From positions 2,221,501 through 2,285,500 of the forward strand of contig BSBK01002159.1 in the NCBI GenBank assembly GCA_027943335.1: DNA of 64,000 nt, written 5' to 3'. Shown one piece after another: positions 12,271-24,223 of the stretch. Source of the stretch: Chamaecyparis obtusa. Its lineage: Eukaryota > Streptophyta > Pinopsida > Cupressales > Cupressaceae. The notes below the pieces were generated by a model. The model saw only the letters and a list, made by a program, of their open reading frames with translations, made no database searches and was not told the origin of the DNA. The position numbers were made by a program, and so were the translations under genes. Position 1 is the first letter of the stretch, and each line of letters begins with the position of its first letter.

Positions 12271-12916
12271 TTAGAGCACTAAAGAAAACATTTTAAAAGG
12301 ACAGTAATGAGTAAGCTGAATCCACTATATAATAGAGAAGATTAGAAAATGCATAGTTACGTATTTTAATAATGTGTACTGTGTATGATTAAAAAAAAAT
12401 GCAAAGGTAAGAGGACTTCTAAACTATATAAAAGGTGAAGGTAAATGTGAGTTTTAGGCAGGTGACTTCCAAGCCAGAATGCCAATTCAACATATTAGAT
12501 CCCCTTAAGGAACACAAGGAAACAAATTCACTTTGCCTTAGGCATTATTTCAAATCTGTACCCACTGGGTTTCCACTTTAAGTCAATGATAGAAAGTCAA
12601 TCAGGTCTCATAATCTCCCTACACCTTCAATACCTCCATGAATTTCAAATTAATAGCAGTGCAAACAGAAGAGAGCAGCAGCACACAGTTTTATTAACCA
12701 CCCTATTTGTGAAAAAAAATTGGGTAAGGAGAATATAAACAAGACTTGTCAAGCTCCAAACATAATCAAGATAAGATCTCCTGATAAGAAAACTCATTAT
12801 TTGAATAATGGCTAAATATTACGAGTTGTTGAAAACTTAAAACTGCTGCATAGTCAACTGATTTTTATCTGGAGTATGACTTGTTTACAGAGCATTTGAA
12901 TGAACATGTATGGTCT
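12271..12916 (-). other. 3' flank/3' UTR of the minus-strand gene
   Basis: No coding frame. On the minus strand an AATAAA signal lies at 12690-12695 about 220 bp after the stop codon at 12917, a plausible poly(A) signal. The remainder is AT-rich spacer. Confidence 0.35.
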
Positions 12917-13116
12917 TCAATGGCTCCGATCATCAAAAAATCTTTTAATATTTAATGGCTCTTTCCTAGGGTATTCCTGTTGGGGGCTAAAAAACCTTCC
13001 CTGGTTTTGATTAAAACCTCTCTCTTGATGTGGGTTAAAACCTCTTTCCTGGTGCCGATCAAAACGTCCCTCCTGATGCCGGCTAAAACTTCTCTCTGAA
13101 TCCATAGGCGCAAATG
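12917..13116 (-). CDS. Last exon of a candidate host gene
   Basis: The acceptor on the minus strand is a pyrimidine tract plus ccattccag at 13117-13118. The exon begins CA, completes a codon, and encodes 65 residues plus TGA. It reads FAPMDSERSFSRHQ, then a degenerate repeat of about 10 residues (RHQEGRFD, RHQERGFN, PHQERGFN, QNQGRFFS), and ends KRFFDDRSH. The Arg/Gln/Phe-rich repeat resembles low-complexity tails of RNA-binding proteins, but the family is not recognised. The exon needs 1 nt from the preceding exon; the exon at 47049-47151 ends with exactly 1 extra nt, giving an open join. The intervening DNA is all transposon, so the two may be neighbours across a 33.9-kb intron. Confidence 0.5.
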
Positions 13117-13799
13117 CTGGAATGGATAACAAGAAATATCAGTTAGCCACTAAGAATTCTCTCAGCAGTCAGCAGAATAACCAGTATATTCATCCTTATC
13201 ATTTAGATTAAAGAAAAATCTATTAACTAACAAAACACATGGGATCCTATGGAAATTGGTAGGTTGTTAGAAATTTTCATGAACAGAGTGAAAAAGATTA
13301 TTGCTGAAGTATCAATAACAAAAAGTGAATACTGGAAATAGAGGATAAACATGCTGCCCCTATCCTGAGGCAGTGGCCACATCAACCTCTTCTGAACTGG
13401 GGCCAAACATCCAGGCTAAAAATCCACAGCAACACTACATGCAACCTCCTCCATGTTAAAGAGGAATGATGATATTTAAGCCTCTAGGAATGGAATTTTG
13501 GGTAGTTTTTATTGCAACAACACATCATCCTTTAAATAGCCATAGAACAGGGGTATTATTTTATTTCTTGGGTTGGGTTCATTTAGGCTTCACCCATACA
13601 AAAAACATGTAAAAATCATTGTGTGTTGACACGTGCACTGTGCGTGTGTGCAGTCTAAAAGCAGGAATTAAGTTTAGAATACCACATAGCATCATATAAA
13701 CAACAAAACCACCATAAACTTGAATGTCATTAAAATGTAAATGATAAATACCATAAAACATTTGTTGTTTAAATTTCAAGTTCAATATTAAAATAGCTT

Positions 13800-15379
13800 G
13801 AGACCATAAGAGAAGCAGTGTGCCAATTTGTTTCTCCCTCCCCAAGCTTTCATACTTCCCTGTCTGACTTCTCTGTTGATCCCTTGATAAAATCTTCTGA
13901 TAGTGGGGAACATGTTCCTCCCCCTACCCTGTGTGTCCTTGATCTTCCTAGGGACACCCTTATTGTGCCTTCTGATTCCCCAGCCACTGAGGGTGCTAAG
14001 AATGCTGAGCAAATTGTTTTGGACAGAATTAAACATAACATTGGTCAGAATAAATAAAAAAATAAAACAATAATGAGGTTTGAACAGACCATAAACTAGA
14101 ATAACATTAATCAGTGCCCTACTGCTCTAAGGATAAGCCTGCTATAATAAGGGCTAGAATCGAAGGGGCCACCCAGAACTACCTTAGAATGGTAGGGGCC
14201 ATCTGGGATTGTTAGAACGCTAAAATGGCAGCCTGGAACTATAGTTTCCCACCCACCCAACTTAATCCTCCCTCCCACCCCTGAGCTGATTAATGTTACT
14301 CTAGCTGTTCTAAGGGGCATGCAGGAAATATAGTTTCCCACACACCAACTAATTGGAGAACCTCTGCCATTAATCAGTAAATTAATAAGTTCATAACTAT
14401 ACCCCCGGCCCCTTTAGAATAGTAGGGGAGATACCTCTTTATTAATCAGCCTGCTAGAATAGGGGGGTTGGGTGGGAACTATAGTGCGCCTGCTAGCCCC
14501 CCTCCAATTATAGTTGCTAGAATAAGCTAGAATAATATAATAATAGGGGCAATTAATCAGTAAATTAAGAAGCCTGCTAGAATAATATAATAGTGGGGGC
14601 TTCAAATATAGTTGCTAGAATAACAATTATAGTTGGTGTTCATGCATTCACGAGGAATTATCGCAAAGTACTTGTTGGAGCTACCCGATATCTTTATTAT
14701 TTATTGACAAGGCGGATAGGCAGCCTAAAGGAAGGTATGGAATATGGGACAACTACAACATGCATGCTTTGATCATTACTTCTCGGAAGGCCCATCCTGG
14801 TTCTTCAGAAGGAGCCTCAACTAAAGGGAGCCACCCGATGTTAGGCAGGAAGCAAGCTACCGGATTCTCTGTGGTACTATTGAATTACTGACTCTAGCTA
14901 CAGATACGGTAGTGGGTGCAGCCATCTATTCAGGGTTAAGCCTTGGAGATAGCGCCAAACCCCCTACCGATGAAGGCTGGGGTGGGTGGGAGCTAGTGGC
15001 ATTTCATTCTGATGGTCATACTCTTCCCAGGTCAAGTTCTTCCCATGGCACTAAAGTTTCAATAAAAGAGAAAGTTATCCCTTCAGGAAAAGGCAAGCTT
15101 GCCCTCCGCGAAAAAAACAAGAGAAAAAAGACTAGTTTAATAATTGTTCAGCCTAACTCCAAAAGAGCTGAAACAGATGATAAACTTCCGAAATGTTATA
15201 GCAGCTTTAGGAACAGTATAGATGCTATACCAAGGACAACAATGAGTCTTAAGTGCATCTCCTGGAATGTCAGGGCGTTGGATTCCCCTAACAGAAAGAA
15301 CAGTGTAAGGAGATTTGTTAACATGGAGAGGGCGGAGATGTCATTTTACTCTAAGAAATTAGAGCCACTGGTTTTTCTC
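13800..15379 (+). mobile_element. LINE-B (L1 type), 5' part
   Basis: + strand remains of ORF1 and the first residues of ORF2. 13818-14057 is a Ser/Pro-rich frame. 14640-15240 contains ORF1-like pieces in several frames (RKVLVELPD, YGIWDNYNMHALI). ATG 15242 starts the endonuclease (SLKCISWNVRALDSPNRKN), which breaks off in KLEPLVFL at 15379, exactly where the T1 LTR begins. The endonuclease resumes at about 42500. The start of LINE-B is not defined. Confidence 0.6.
14100..14640. repeat. Degenerate repeat of ctgctagaataatat / aactatagt words
   Basis: Words such as cctgctagaata, taatcagtaaatta, gggaactatagt and agtaggggc recur irregularly for 540 bp with no coding frame. It lies within the ORF1 region of LINE-B and is either a local expansion or a small insertion; ends are not clear. 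Confidence 0.5.
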
Positions 15380-16412
15380 TGTTGGCTAAAAGTTTCGAAG
15401 TCACTGTGACCACAACTTGCAAAACTGTAACTTTAGGCAACGTCAAGTGAGATTACTCTCTCCTCTTAGCAATAGGGGAGGCTCCCTTCTTATCGTAGGT
15501 AGCTCCAACAAGAACTTAACTGAAAATTAAAATAGGGCGGTTCTCTTAATCTATTCCTCTTTTTTCAGGAATGATTTCACAAACAACTTCTGAACAGCAC
15601 TAAAACTTCAACAAAAAGTACCTATTGCTACGATAATATCGATGGCTTATGAGTTGATGTAAGAACAACACATAAGACACCAATCTACTTTTATGTGGGT
15701 GGAACAGATGCAAAAAGTCTTCTGCACTTATCCTGAATGATGATTTCAACAACTTCAATAAACGGTGAAGCACAAAGTCTCTTACCGAATGCTCACTAAA
15801 TTCTATGAAAGTACTTAACACTGAAGCACAAAGTCTTTCAGCCTTGAGTATTTGAAGCCACTATCAACTATATCATTTTGCCCTTCTGCAGCACAATGTC
15901 TCCAAAACTCAAATTGAATGCTCAAAAGATTATGAAAGATAAACCACTTGATGAATAAAAGATAGATCAACTCATGCAACATAAGAATATACAAATCAAT
16001 CTCAAGCCTCACAATGCAAAGTTTGGGAAAACTTGCTTCTTTATTATTCACTTAAAAATTTTGTAGAATGAAACACAAAGTTTTCAATTCACAAGCAATT
16101 TCTGCATAGCCTATTTTGCATAAACAAAAGATAATTATTTACAATGTAGCCACTCCTTTATATAGGTAAGGAGTGAGAGAAAAAGATGGAGAAAGAAGGG
16201 GAAACCATAACAACTTTGACTATTTCCCTAACTAACTTTGACTTATTCAAACTGCAGGTTCTAACTAACTTGACCTGCAATTGGATTACATCCAATCACT
16301 TTACAGGTGAAAGCCCCCCTGTAATTACAACTTACTTTCCAACTACATGTAATCTATCAACAAAACTACAACTATCTAGAAAGCATAGAAAAATGGTCAA
16401 GTGTCCCCAACA
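15380..16412 (-). repeat. T1 3' LTR (1,033 bp)
   Basis: + strand: starts TGTTGGCTAAAAG and ends GTGTCCCCAACA, i.e. TGTTGG...CCAACA on either strand. On the minus strand cctatataaaggagtgg (about 16156-16172) is a good TATA box. No polypurine tract is obvious just inside (16413-16425), so the boundary is set by the termini. The outer about 60 bp form an imperfect hairpin like that of the 5' remnant at 42442-42494. Confidence 0.65.
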
Positions 16413-16420
16413 CTTATGGA

Positions 16421-17681
16421 TCATCCTGAGAAGTCATCAATGAAGGCCTCGAACTTGCTAAGGGACTTATGCACAGCTTCGGGGTCTAGTGCACCCGTAT
16501 GTCGTGCAACGACAATCGCTTTCAAGACTGTACTTGCACTCCTGGAAATAACCTTGCTGCACTCTTTAATGTTAACTTGAAGATGATCCAATGAAACTTT
16601 GAAGCTTATCAGCTTGTTCATGGAACTGAGACCAAAGTCTTCGCCCCAAGCTCTAGGCAAATCACTTTTGTGAGCTTTGATATAACAATATCCTTTGAAA
16701 TCAGCTCGTTGTTCTCAGTTACTACCCTGCATGCCAGATCCTCAAAATCCTCCTCCAACTCATCTTCACTGGCTATCACTGGAATTCTCTCTAGTTCTGC
16801 CATTTCCTCCTCTGCTGCAACTTCTTTAGGTGTCTTGACAGCTTTGCCTCCTTTGATCTTGAGCTTAGGAATCCCAATGATCACTGATGATGAAGCTCCA
16901 TCCGTATCCTTACCCACAATCTCTGATCTTCGTCCAACTAGACCAGCAGCGTGAAAGTCCTTTCCCTACTTAATCTTGATGGTCTTTAGGCCTCTCCTCT
17001 TTAGCCATGCATTTATATTGGCTGAAATAGGCTGAAACCTATCCCAGATAGATTTGCTCTCTTTTGATGACCATAGAACAAGAGAAATGGAGAGATTCTC
17101 AACTTGATACTCAGGATCAAGGATGTCATCATCGTCCTCCACACCCATAGGAATCTAAGATAGATTGAAATCAACAATCAGCTTCAAGGTCAATCTGCAG
17201 TAATCCATCTTCCTGATATCCACCTCAGTGCACATGTCAATCTAGATGTCTTCGAGGTGATGAATGTGTGTGAGACTTCTCTTTATTTTGTCGTTCATCC
17301 CTCAGTAATCAAAGTGTGTTTTGAACTTTAACTTCTTGAGAGTGATGTCCTGAAGCTCGGTCTCCATAAACTTGGCCTTTGGAACAGTGACCTAGGAATA
17401 CCTCCCATTCTGGAGCGGATTCTGGGAATAAATACCAACCCCAGGTCTGTGCAATGTAGACTGATATGTCTAGACAGCCATCAGTTGTCTTGCAAGATCC
17501 ATGAAGATGACCCTGTCAGTAGGGTATCGGGGAAGTGCGCAAGGCTCACCCTGGAAACAACTAACTCTCATGTAGGTGAAAGTAGGAAACTGAAGAAACA
17601 GACACCTACACTCATTCACCACCTTCCATGCTTCATCAGATACCCGCCTCTTTGGAAGGGTTTTGTCAAAGAGGCACATAT
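16421..17681 (-). pseudogene. T1 extra ORF, C-terminal part
   Basis: Minus-strand pieces in order: NNMCLFDKTLPKRR, FPTFTYMRVSCFQGEP.ALPRYPTDR, then several stops, GVEDDDDILDPEYQVEN, an acidic stretch (EEEMAELERIPVIASEDE) and a helical end to DDFSG at 16421. This resembles the second half of the long ORF that Tat/Athila-like elements carry outside gag-pol (putative plant transposon protein domain). It is cut at 17682 by the G1 LTR. The N-terminal half is at 33259-33924; an estimated 60-100 residues between them are missing. Confidence 0.55.
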
Positions 17682-17985
17682 TGTTGTCGGCATAATTGTA
17701 CTTGTCGAGAATGATTAAGTCAGTTATTAGTAAGTTGTTAGGGACCGAAGGGTAAGTCGTTGTGACGCAACAATTGAGTCACACCCCTTCGAATGGTATA
17801 TGTACACTCTCTCCTTAGACGAGGGGGCAGCAGTATGATTTGATATGTAATGTCCATTGATGTACTTGAAGAACAGTAATGAAATACATGGTGGTTTCCT
17901 AATAATCAATAGCATTTACTTTCTCTATTAATACTTCCATAATAATGTAGCATGCATAAAACCTGTTTATCGTAGGTGGTAAACA
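17682..17985 (+). repeat. G1 5' LTR (304 bp)
   Basis: Starts TGTTGTCGGCATAATTG and ends CGTAGGTGGTAAACA. Aligns with the G2 and G3 LTRs (shared gagtcacaccccttcg, gtggtaaaca). The sequence after it (TGGATTTGTTGTC, 17988-18000) matches the G2 primer site TGGCGCCGTTGCC at 8 of 13 positions, so the primer site is decayed. Confidence 0.75.
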
Positions 17986-18047
17986 TTTGGATTTGTTGTC
18001 GTACGAAGCTAGGAAGTGACGAAGAGTGAATGGCATACGGAGGGTAA

Positions 18048-18419
18048 ATGGGCCAACCTGTCGATAGTGGTATCAGGAGGGATGACAACGGACACGAAGA
18101 ACTGTATGAGGGAGAGCATGCCTTGAGGTTAGACTTCGTCGTTCTATTACAGGCGGCGATCGAAACTTACGTGAGGAGAGAGGTTGCACAGGAAGTTCTT
18201 GAAGGTGCGGTGTGGAACGCTCTCGAAGTAGGTCCCGCAGTAAACCGACTGTTGAACCATCTCCCTCGCCTGTTGGCACAGACATCCCTCATCCAGAGGG
18301 ACCAACGAGAGGAGATTGAGCAAGAACAGTGACGCCAGCAAATCTTCTGTAACTACCAGGAGCATAACCGCCGGGAGGAAGAGGAGCGCGATGGAGCTCG
18401 GCGAAGGCAAAGCAATAAC
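18048..18419 (+). pseudogene. G1 leader ORF before gag
   Basis: ATG 18048 opens about 123 codons with one internal TGA (18330) and a stop at 18417. The product is acidic and helical (AIETYVRREVAQEVLEG), ending in an Arg/Glu-rich stretch (HNRREEEERDGARRR). It lies between the primer site and the gag start (18565 by homology with G2). G2 has only about 50 bp there, so this segment is specific to G1 or lost in G2. It could be a gag N-terminal exon or a separate leader peptide; no family recognised. Confidence 0.35.
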
Positions 18420-18564
18420 TAAACCTTCGGGAGGGAAATAAGAATAAAAGAGGGCACTTCTATATGGTTGTGATTCTGTCACATGGTTGACAGGCATTGC
18501 ACACAATGAATCAATACAAAGTATTCTTTTGAATAATTTATGTTCGGTTACACTTCATGAATTG

Positions 18565-20204
18565 ATGCCCAATCTGTTAAATAAGGATAAAAATAAGAAA
18601 GAATATATAGAGGAGTGTGAAGCCGCTCAAAGAGCTTTGATTCTCGAGCAACAGGCTAAAAGGAGATAGAGGTTTAGGAACTGGCAAAGGAGCAACCCAA
18701 CGAAAGGGAAGGTAACCAGGCTGAAGGTGATCGCTACGGGAAGGACGAAAACCGTAGGGGAAGGAGTAGTGAGGATCTGATTGAGGAGACCCAACATAGG
18801 TTGAGGGATCTGTCTCTTACCCCTCGTACAGCAACTACAGAGGCCCGAAGGAACGGGAAAGAAGAGACCAAGGAAGTCGAGGACACCGGGGCAGAGAGGA
18901 GTGTCGGAGAGACACCGCACAGAGGTCAACACAACCCGTCCGAATCCACCCCAACCAACTCGGGAGCACAACCAACCAACTCGGGAGTGCAAACCACAGG
19001 GGGCAGCAGAAACAGAAACACATCGTCTCAAAAGCAAAAACTACCAAAGTTTAATGGCGACAGGAAGGAAGATCTCGTAAGGCACTACCGGACTTGTGAA
19101 ACCATTTTGACGACAAACGGAGTCACAGACAAAGATGAATGGGTCCAACAGTTTCCAGTGACCCTACAAGGAGTTGCCATTGATTGGTACTCCGACATGT
19201 TTAAAACTAAAATCAACACTTGGGATAGCCTCGGGAAGGAATTTCAGGCTGAGTTCCGTTTGCTTCGAGACAACAACAAAATAGTTGCCGAAATTTACAA
19301 TGCCAAACAAGGAAAGAAGGAAACAGTACGAGTATACAATCGGAGGCTTAAAGAGCTACTTGGGAAGATGGAAGCTTAGCCAACCGATGAACTGAAAAAG
19401 AGATGGTTTGTGGAGGAACTAAAGCAGTCCCTTAGGAAAAAGATGAAGATGGTACCTCCCATGTCGTACACAGACGCCTATGATAGAGCCATGAACCTGG
19501 AGAGTGAAGACAAATCTTCCAAGAAGAAGAGCAAGTCCTCATCGGAAAGTGATGAATCATCCGGAGAGAGCAACAACGACGACGAATCGAACAAGAAGGT
19601 GCAGGCTCTTCAAAAAGATGAGGGAGAGTTGTGGTGCACGGACTATAAGGAGAGCAGGCACACAAAGGGATCGTGCCCAAGGAAATCATTTTGCGACACC
19701 TACCAGGTTATGGGTCATTCCATTAAGGAATGCCCATACAACATGAAGACGAGAAGCCAACAAGTGCTCTTTACACAGGAACAACTGTCGGGGCAGAAAA
19801 CACTGCACAACAAACAAACAATAATGCATCGTCCGACGGGTTCAAAAATAACCGACGTGGACAAAGAGGAAACAATGACAATAGCAATAGGAGTCATATA
19901 CAATATGATTCTAAGGGGCAGTCGATGATGCAATGTTGGGTATGTAACCAGTGGGGTCATTTCGCCCATGACTGCCAGAAGGGCGACACCACAAAAGTTG
20001 TGTCGATGGTGCAGCCCTGGAGATCATGAGGATGCTAACTGTCCGAAACCCGACGTGAACCTGCTCAACATCGAAGAAGAAAAAGTACTTGCTATTACTC
20101 GAAACCAAGCTAAACAGGCCACGTACCCCGATTCCCGTATGGAAAAGCAGAGGGTACGGGAGGCTAGAGAGGAGATTCAAAAAAGGAATGAAGCTACGGA
20201 ATGA
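18565..20204 (+). pseudogene. G1 gag (capsid and zinc knuckles), broken
   Basis: Begins MPNLLNKDKNKK at 18565, homologous to the G2 gag start. Capsid core at 19040-19380: LPKFNGDRKEDLVRHYRTC, WVQQFPVTLQGVAIDWY, FQAEFRLLRD. A TAG at 19377 sits where G2 has Gln. A Ser/Glu-rich linker is followed by up to four CCHC knuckles: CTDYKESRHTKGSC (one Cys changed), CDTYQVMGHSIKEC (one Cys changed), CWVCNQWGHFAHDC and CRWCSPGDHEDANC. The last two need frame changes. Family role: particle shell and RNA packaging. Confidence 0.75.
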
Positions 20205-20394
20205 TACACATGACAAGGATAGCACTTCTGGGCGGACAGAAGCGGAAAATAATATATTACAGTAGATAGTACAAATGGAGGTACCAGTCAAAATCCAAGA
20301 CCTCCTTCAGACTATGCCTCGGTTGAGGACAGCACTCTTGAGTACCTTCTCCACATGACCTGGCACCACCGCACAAGCTGACATCGTACATCCA

Positions 20395-23300
20395 ATGCAT
20401 ATCCCTGGCAGGTCAACAATGGATCCTATGTTACTGGCAGTGAATAATGGTCGACACCCTACGGTTGTAGAAATGGGTATTCCTTGGAACAATCCTGATG
20501 GACACCATCATGGATGGCGGGTCTGGGGTAAATGTCCTCCCCGATGAGACATTGAAGAAACTCAAGAAGCCCACCCTGTGGTCCCCAACCTTCAATTTAT
20601 TGGGTGTTGACCAACAGGGAATTAAACCCCTCGAAACACTAATGGCCCAATAGGTTACCATAGGAACGCAACCGTTCGTGTTGGACTTTGTTGTGATTCC
20701 TCTTAAAAATAAAGGGCATGATGCCATTTTGGGTAGAGGATGGTTAGTAACGGCAAAGGTCAATCATAATTGGAAGAAAAACACACTCTCCATGGAAAGC
20801 AGTGGACAGAAGTTTGTCATCGAACTTTGTACCTGGATGGTGAGCGAGGAGATTGCATCCTCTTCGAAATCGGAGTCTGATGGAGAACATGACCGACTGG
20901 ATGAAGAAAGGAATCAAATGGAGCCTAATGATGAAGGTGTTCTAGAACTGGAAGAATGTTCAAAGGATGATACAAGCTCGATGAACGGACTCTTCCATTG
21001 GCAAATGGAGGACTACGAACTCTTTCACAATTACATGTTGGTGGTAGAAGAAATAGAACAAGTGTCGGAGAGAGATGTATTTCCGCCGGAGTACAGGGAA
21101 TACAAGGAAGGGGAGGCCCACGGAGACGACTATCCAGCCCACCAATTTGATGCAGAAAAATCGATCAAGTATGAAGAACCGTCCTTACAGATTACCAACC
21201 TAGGGGATGAAGAGAATCCACGCAATATACTAGTAGGGGATGATTGGGATCTCATGCTAAAGGCCGCAACATTTAAAATCTTTATGGACTACAAGGATGT
21301 ATTCACATGGAGCTACAAAGACCTCAAGGGTGTGCCACCAGAGTTGTGTGTACATTGCATCCTATTGGTACATGTAGCCGTACCCATACGGAAAAGACCA
21401 TATCGGATGAACAAAACCTACGCAGCCAAGCTGAATGAGGAAATCCAACAGATGCTTGAGGCAGGAATCATCTTTAAGGTGCAAACGAGTGAGTGGGTAT
21501 CCCCAATTGTTATCTCATTGAAAAAGGAAGAAAATCAGATCAGGATATACGTGGACTTCAGGTGCCTACCATTAAGGATCCATTTCCAATACCATTCACA
21601 GATAGCATTTTGGAGGAAGTCACAAGGCACGAAATTTATTCATTTATGGATGGATTCTCTGGATACAACCAGATATCCATCACCGAAGAGGATAAACTTA
21701 TGACGACCTTTGTAGTAGAAGATGGAGTGTATGCTTACAATCGAATGTCGTTCGGACTATGTAATGCTCCGGCAACATTTCAGAGGATCATCCCGCATGT
21801 CTTTGATAAAATGTCAGTGGGGAATTTCAAGGCCTTCTTGGACAATTGGTCTATCTACGGTGCTCAGGACACACACCTAGTAGCGCTTAGGGAATGCATG
21901 GAGAGGTGCAAATGGGCGAGACTTGCACTTAACCCTAAAAAATGCAAGTTCATGGTACCCCAAGGAAAACTACTGGGACATTGTATGCAAAGATGAACTA
22001 AAGACGGATCCGGATAAAGTACGGATGATTCTTGAGTTGGAACCTCCTACAGATGTGACTGGAGTGAAATCATTTCTGGGGCACATAGGGTACTACCGAA
22101 GATTCATCAAGAATTTTGCCCACGTATCTTGCCCATTGGATATGCTGACTCGGAAGGGAGAGCCATACACGTGGGAAACAAAGCAAGGAAAGGCATTCGA
22201 AGAACTTAAGACATGGCTAGCAGCAACACCCATCCTGGCGTACCCCAACTAGGATAAAGAATTTCATGTTCATGTTAATGCATCAAATTTTGATATTGGA
22301 GCTACGCTGGCACAAACAAGCAATCACGAGTTGGACCACCCCATATACTTCGCTAGCAGACTACTGTCGAGGGCAGAAAAAAACAACACGACAGAGAGGG
22401 AAGCCTTGGGGATGGTCTATGCTGTACAAAAGTTTCGGCATTATTTGTTGGCAACTCCATTTATTTTCTACGTAGGCCATAAGGCCTTAATGTACCTAGT
22501 AAATAAGCCAATCACCCAAGGAAGGGTAAGCAGATGGTTGCTTTTAATGCAGGAGTTTACATTCAATATTATAGTACGGCCCGGAAAAAGCCATGTAAAT
22601 GCAAAGCACCTGTCCCGAATCAAATCTGGCGAGCCGCCAGGTGTTAATGATGACTTTCCGGATGCCCATCTCTTCAAAATAGCAATCCTACCCTCCTGGA
22701 ATACAAGTATTGGAGAGTACCTGTCCACAGGACAGCTCCCTCGGGGTATGCAACCAAGTGTGAGAAGGAAACTGGTCCTACGGAGCAGAACATTTCAATT
22801 AATCAATGGGTTGCTATATAAGATGGGACATGATCAAGTACTCTGTTGATGTGTCATGGAAGAGGAAGTTCCAAGTGTGTTGAGGGAAGCCCACAAAGGT
22901 CCCACAGGAGGGCATATGGGACCCGACACATCCGCACGAAAGGTGTTACTCGTCGGGTTATGGTGGCCGACAGTATACAATGATGCAAGAGAATGGGTGA
23001 TGAGTTGCGACACATGTCAGAGAGCAGGGAAGCCCTTGAAAAGAGACGTCATGCCTCTGAAGCCCTCTAGTGCACAGGAGTTGTTTGAACGATGGGGACT
23101 TGATTTTGTGGGGCCACTTAAGGAAAGTAGAGCACATCGGTGCATTTATATTGTCATAGCGACAAAATATCTCACCAAGCGGGTCAAGGCACGAACTCCT
23201 AATAATTCAGCCTTGAGTATAGCCAGGTTCATCTATGAATAAATAATTACAAGGTATGGCATACCCATCCAGCTAACTAGTGACAGAGGGGGACATTTTG

Positions 23301-24006
23301 TCAATCATGTTATAAAGTTGCTCACCACAGAGTTTAAGATTTTTCACTCATTCTCGAACCCGTACTACCCGAGAGCCAACGGCCAAGCAGAAGCTAACAA
23401 TAAGATATTGGTATCAGTGATCTATAAGTTGTGCGGAGTTGAAGGAGACAGCTGGGAAGAAGGGTTGCCATCAGTGTTGTGGGCCTATTGCACCACGTAC
23501 AAAGTCACTACCGGGCAGACCCTTTTTCAGTTGATGTATGGACAGGAGGTTGTCGTACCTATTGAGTTCATGGTGCCAAGTCTCAAAATAGCCATTGAGA
23601 ATAGGTTGGGAGATATGGAGAGTCTAAGAGTGGCTATACAATCTCAACAAGTTGGATGAACGACGTCTGACGACACAATGTTTAACCGAGATAGCTCAAC
23701 AGCGAAGGAAGGTGTGGCACGACAAGCACCTCAAACAGACGAGGTTTACTCTGGGCAACTAGTTTTAAAATACAACGGGCGGAATGAAATTAAGCCGGGC
23801 AAGTTCAAAGTGAAATGTTTGGGCCCTATAAGGTGCGAGAGGATGGAGATAACGGAGCAATCAAGTTGTGGACTTTGGACGAGAAGGAGGTGGCGGACCG
23901 AATGGTGAATACCACAGCCGAAGATAGACTTAAAACCCATGACGCCGCTAAAGACAAAAAAAAACATCAGACTGTTCAGACAAACAAGAAGCCACCACAG
24001 GGTTGA
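20395..24006 (+). pseudogene. G1 pol: protease, RT, RNase H, integrase, broken
   Basis: Protease at 20395-20750 (MDGGSGVNVLPDETLKK). A linker with acidic repeats (20800-21240) and DYKDVFTWSYKDLKGVPPELC lead into the RT (21400-22250): SLKKEENQIRIYVDFRCL, FMDGFSGYNQISI, FGLCNAPATFQRI and FKAFLDNWSIYG. The YxDD box is FLDN here versus FLDD in G3, so catalysis is lost. RNase H at 22255-22620 (TTEREALGMVYAVQKFRHYLL). Integrase at 22856-23910: zinc motif REAHKGPTGGH...SCDTCQ, D in GLDFVGPL, D in LTSDRGGHF, E after YYPRANGQAE. Frameshifts near 21590, 21980 and 23660, with stops at about 22252, 22847 and 23240. Family role: maturation, copying and integration. Confidence 0.85.
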
Positions 24007-24223
24007 AGGAAAGAGCTGCATTGGGAATTTGAAGGTCGTCAAGCAATTTGGGGAAGCTGAAGATGCCGCACGATGGTATATGAGAGAATTCGTTGAAGAA
24101 GGGAATTGACGCCATACCACCCATACGTGAGACGTCACAGCATCTATAGGAATCCATACGAGGACGAGACCTAACCATTTTTTTCTTTCTTCACACATAC
24201 TGACAAAGTAAAAACAGTTATTG

